NCBI RefSeq assembly: GCF_009708175.1
Contig: NZ_WMBB01000001.1
Location: 620,001-684,000 of the forward strand
Direction: 5' to 3'
DNA from: Nocardia aurantiaca
GTDB lineage: Bacteria > Actinomycetota > Actinomycetes > Mycobacteriales > Mycobacteriaceae
Length of the DNA: 64,000 bases
Shown: one piece after another, positions 61,730 through 64,000 of the stretch
Numbering within the stretch: the first letter of the stretch is position 1
How the letters are laid out: the number at the start of each line of letters is the position of its first letter
The notes under the pieces: generated by a model
The model's database searches: none
What the model was told of the DNA's origin: nothing
Seen by the model: only the letters and a program-made list of their open reading frames with translations
Position numbers and translations under genes: made by a program

Positions 61730-63024
61730 GCACAACCGGCCGGTCCGCGGGGCGCATCAGCGGACCATTGGCGGGCACACCGTGCGTGAATACGCAGGTG
61801 CCGCCTCTGGAGAGTCCGGATTCGATGCTGCGGGAGGATGCGCAGGAATTCGCGATGGAACCGACGACCGGCCATGAGGTGGTGGAGTCATGGCTCGCGG
61901 AGCACATGGACGACCTCGTGGCGTGGCGTCGCCACATCCATGCCAACCCGGAGCTTTCCCGAACCGAGTTCGGCACCACCGAGTTCGTGGAGTCGTGGCT
62001 GGTCAAGGCGGGGCTCGAGCCGCGCAAACTGCCGAGCGGCACCGGCCTGATCTGTGATATCGGCCCCGACGGCCCGCGCATCGGCCTGCGGGCCGATATG
62101 GACGCGCTGCCGCTGCAGGAGTACACGGGGCTGCCCTTCGCCTCCACCGTGCCGGGCGTCTCGCACGCCTGTGGGCACGACGCGCACACCACCATCCTGC
62201 TCGGCACCGCGCTGGCGCTGGCCGAGATCGGGGACCTGCCGGTCGGCGTGCGGCTGGTGTTCCAGCACGCCGAGGAGGTCATGCCCGGCGGCGCCATCGA
62301 CATGGTCGCCGCGGGCGCCATGGAGGACGTCTCGCGCATGTTCGCGCTGCACTGCGATCCGCGGCTGGAGGTGGGCCGGGTCGGCATCCGGGTCGGGCCG
62401 ATCACCTCGGCCGCCGACACCGTGGAGTTGGTGCTGGACTCGCCCGGCGGCCACACCTCCCGCCCGCACCTGACCAGCGATCTGGTCTACGCCATCGGCA
62501 CGGTCATCACCGGCCTGCCCGGCCTGCTCTCCCGCCGCATCGACCCGCGCACCAGCACGGTCATGGTGTGGGGCGCGGTGTCGGCGGGCAAAGCTCCCAA
62601 CGCGATTCCGCAGACCGGCATGCTGACCGGCACCGTCCGCACCGGCGATCACGCCACCTGGTCGCTGCTCGAGCCGATGGTCCGCGAGATCGTCGAGGGC
62701 CTGCTGGCTCCGACCGGCGTCCGCTACCAGCTCAACTACAAGCGCGGCGTGCCCCCGGTGGTCAATGACGAGCAGGCCGTCCGCATGTTCGAGGACGCCA
62801 TCCGCGGCCTCGGCTCCGATGTCCTCGCCGACACCCCGCAATCCGGCGGCGGTGAGGACTTCTCCTGGTACCTGGAGGAGGTCCCCGGCGCCATGGCCCG
62901 CCTGGGCGTCTGGTCCGGCCAGGGTGAGCAGCTCGACCTGCACCAGCCCACCTTCGACCTCGACGAACGCGCCCTCGCCGTCGGCGTGCGCGTCTTGACC
63001 AACATCGTCCTCAGCGCCGGCTGA
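61726..63024 (+). CDS. amiA1: M20-family amidohydrolase AmiA1
   Basis: 432 residues. M20D marks: WRRHIHANPELSRTEFGTTE, IGLRADMDALPLQEYTGLP, VSHACGHDAHTTILLGTA, RLVFQHAEEVMPGGAID and SGGGEDFSWYLEEVPGAM. A paralogue of the gene just upstream; the amiB1-amiA1 pair is conserved in mycobacteria. GTG at 61726 has AGGAGG 7 nt before; the first 45 residues precede the conserved part, so ATG 61825 or 61855 are possible later starts. Confidence 0.92.
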   Translation: MSTTGRSAGRISGPLAGTPCVNTQVPPLESPDSMLREDAQEFAMEPTTGHEVVESWLAEHMDDLVAWRRHIHANPELSRTEFGTTEFVESWLVKAGLEPRKLPSGTGLICDIGPDGPRIGLRADMDALPLQEYTGLPFASTVPGVSHACGHDAHTTILLGTALALAEIGDLPVGVRLVFQHAEEVMPGGAIDMVAAGAMEDVSRMFALHCDPRLEVGRVGIRVGPITSAADTVELVLDSPGGHTSRPHLTSDLVYAIGTVITGLPGLLSRRIDPRTSTVMVWGAVSAGKAPNAIPQTGMLTGTVRTGDHATWSLLEPMVREIVEGLLAPTGVRYQLNYKRGVPPVVNDEQAVRMFEDAIRGLGSDVLADTPQSGGGEDFSWYLEEVPGAMARLGVWSGQGEQLDLHQPTFDLDERALAVGVRVLTNIVLSAG

Positions 63025-63047
63025 CCACGCTCGGCGACAGCACACCG

Positions 63048-63077
63048 GCCGGGCCGCACTGGAAAGTGCGGTCCGGC
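63048..63077 (+). terminator. Terminator after amiA1
   Basis: GCCGGGCCGCACT-GGAA-AGTGCGGTCCGGC, 13-bp stem with one G-T pair, followed by TTCGCCTTTC. Confidence 0.8.
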
Positions 63078-63273
63078 TTCGCCTTTCACGCCGAATCCCG
63101 GAGACTGCCGCTCGCCTTCCGTGCCGCGGACCGAGTGCGGACCTCCACGCGCGGTGACTTCCATGCCGTGCCGCCGAGGCATTCCGAGGGGGAGCGATCA
63201 GCGCGCGGGGTTCCAGCGTCGGCGTGGTGGAGAGTGTCGTGACCGAGCGTCCGGCGCGGACTCGGCGTCCGGG

Positions 63274-63687
63274 CTACTTCGCCTTGGCGGCGATGTCACC
63301 CCAGGCGTGCCAGCGGTCGATCTCGATCCAGGCGGAGACGCGCTTCTGGTCGCGGATGCCGTAGGGGCCGCCGATGTAGTGCTGGGCGATGCGGTCGATG
63401 ACCGAGGAGTCCGGGTCGTTTTCGAGGGAGACGATGCGGCCCTGCACGCTGACGTGGCTGTACCAATTGTCGCCATCGAGCACGGTGAGGCTCACGCGCG
63501 GGTCTTCGCGCAGGTAGTCCAGGCGCTTGCGGAAATCGGCCAGGTTCACCAGGATTCGGCCGTTCTCGTACAGGTACCAGGTGGCGACCGAGACCGGCTG
63601 GCCGTCGGGGCGATTCGAGGCGAAGACCGCCGGGTTGGGGCGGGACAGGAATTCGGCGATCGGGGCGGGCACGGGGGTCGCGGGCAT
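63274..63687 (-). CDS. PPOX-class F420-dependent protein
   Basis: 137 residues of the split-barrel flavin/F420 family. PAPIAEFLSRPNPAVFASNR, GQPVSVATWYLYENGRILVN, ADFRKRLDYLREDPRVSLTV and GRIVSLENDPDSSVIDRIAQ are the usual order. Members bind F420 or FMN and act as reductases on small aromatic or tetrapyrrole substrates. The ATG at 63687 is preceded by AGAGGAAG; the in-frame extension was rejected. Confidence 0.88.
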   Translation of the reverse strand: MPATPVPAPIAEFLSRPNPAVFASNRPDGQPVSVATWYLYENGRILVNLADFRKRLDYLREDPRVSLTVLDGDNWYSHVSVQGRIVSLENDPDSSVIDRIAQHYIGGPYGIRDQKRVSAWIEIDRWHAWGDIAAKAK

Positions 63688-63777
63688 CGGCTTCCTCTTT
63701 TCGATGGTTCGAAATTGGTTTTCCGGTTCACGCAACGTCGATGCCGCGCCGAATCTTCCGGTCGGGCGCGAATGGTG

Positions 63778-63799
63778 GCCGCACCGTATCCGGTGCGGC
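63778..63799 (-). terminator. Hairpin after the gamma-glutamylcyclotransferase gene
   Basis: GCCGCACCG-TATC-CGGTGCGGC, a perfect 9-bp stem just past the stop of the minus-strand gene at 63808. Confidence 0.65.
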
Positions 63800-63807
63800 G
63801 GCGCTGC

Positions 63808-64000
63808 TTACGGCCCGAAGGTGCCCGGGCCGACGTTCTTGCTGTTGCGGGTGCGTAGCGCGTGCACGTAATCGCTTGGCGCGCCGGCCTTCTCGGCGGC
63901 ATCGGCGATGACGCCCAGATAGCGCGCGGAGGGCAGCCCGCCCTCATAGGCGTCCAGGACGTACAGCCAGGCCAGCACCGGCTCGCTGCCCGTGCCCGCG
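63808..64000 (-). CDS. Gamma-glutamylcyclotransferase-like protein, C-terminal end
   Basis: A minus-strand frame enters from the right edge and ends in TAA at 63808-63810. The 63 visible residues include PVLAWLYVLDAYEGGLPSAR, YLGVIADAAEKAGAPSDYVH and the end NVGPGTFGP. This is the C-terminal pattern of actinobacterial gamma-glutamylcyclotransferase-fold proteins (AIG2-like), which release 5-oxoproline from gamma-glutamyl amines. The active-site Glu lies outside the window. The position next to amiA1 agrees with Rv3304 in M. tuberculosis. Confidence 0.75.
   Translation of the reverse strand, partial: AGTGSEPVLAWLYVLDAYEGGLPSARYLGVIADAAEKAGAPSDYVHALRTRNSKNVGPGTFGP

Overview
The window is GC-rich, densely coded chromosomal DNA of a mycolic-acid-type actinobacterium. 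Nocardia is the most likely genus, with Rhodococcus or a relative as alternatives. Pointers are the split ImuA'/ImuB/DnaE2 mutasome with mycobacterial-type LexA boxes, Ddn- and PPOX-type F420-linked proteins, MpaB-type oxygenase, a SAM-IV riboswitch, WXG100/YxxxD type VII secretion proteins, and a gene order that largely mirrors, in reverse, the M. tuberculosis Rv3370-Rv3304 segment as I remember it (dnaE2, trmL, metX/metY, icd, trpS, yihY, dacB1, sdhCDAB, cdd, deoA, add, an Rv3311-like gene, upp, pmmB, punA, amiB1/amiA1, gamma-glutamylcyclotransferase). No rRNA, tRNA, CRISPR array, prophage or insertion sequence was seen. Layout, 1-13 kb: imuB (cut by the left edge) and imuA' on the minus strand, a methyltransferase, a Ddn-like protein, an SDR, dnaE2 with its own SOS box, a glycine-rich TPM protein, DUF167, trmL, DUF3017, an unlisted 53-residue ORF, and metY-metX. 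The metY leader holds a SAM-IV riboswitch followed by a tiny ORF reading MCCCRSPFASR. 13.8-22 kb: a TetR/MFS divergent pair, icd, a 5'-truncated and multiply frameshifted FAD-oxidase pseudogene, a second MFS pump and a GT39-like membrane glycosyltransferase. 22-28 kb: a TetR gene and a five-gene beta-oxidation operon (thiolase, SRPBCC, double-hotdog hydratase, SDR, acyl-CoA dehydrogenase), each preceded by the same palindrome ACATACA-N4-TGTATGT. 28-35 kb: a SAM methyltransferase, an alpha/beta hydrolase, xthA followed without gaps by a barnase-like RNase and a barstar-like inhibitor, a secreted phospholipase C-like enzyme, and a TetR/MpaB pair. 36-45 kb: trpS, yihY, dacB, a SnoaL-like protein, an MFS-TetR pair, phhA, and a PadR gene divergent from a small DUF gene over three AACTAGTT sites. 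45-52 kb: sdhCDAB (minus), then cdd, deoA, an excalibur protein and add (plus), a nucleoside-salvage group continued further on by upp and punA. 52-56 kb: a minus-strand cassette of an EspC-like YxxxD protein, a WXG/NlpC-P60 peptidase, a small partner, a YbaB-like protein and the acidic Rv3311-like protein, which looks like an orphan type VII effector module. 56-64 kb: upp, pmmB, punA, an enoyl-CoA hydratase, two M20 amidohydrolases, a PPOX F420-type protein and the C-terminal end of a gamma-glutamylcyclotransferase. The most interesting items are the SAM-IV plus poly-cysteine leader ahead of metYX, the type VII cassette, and the small shared-operator regulons.
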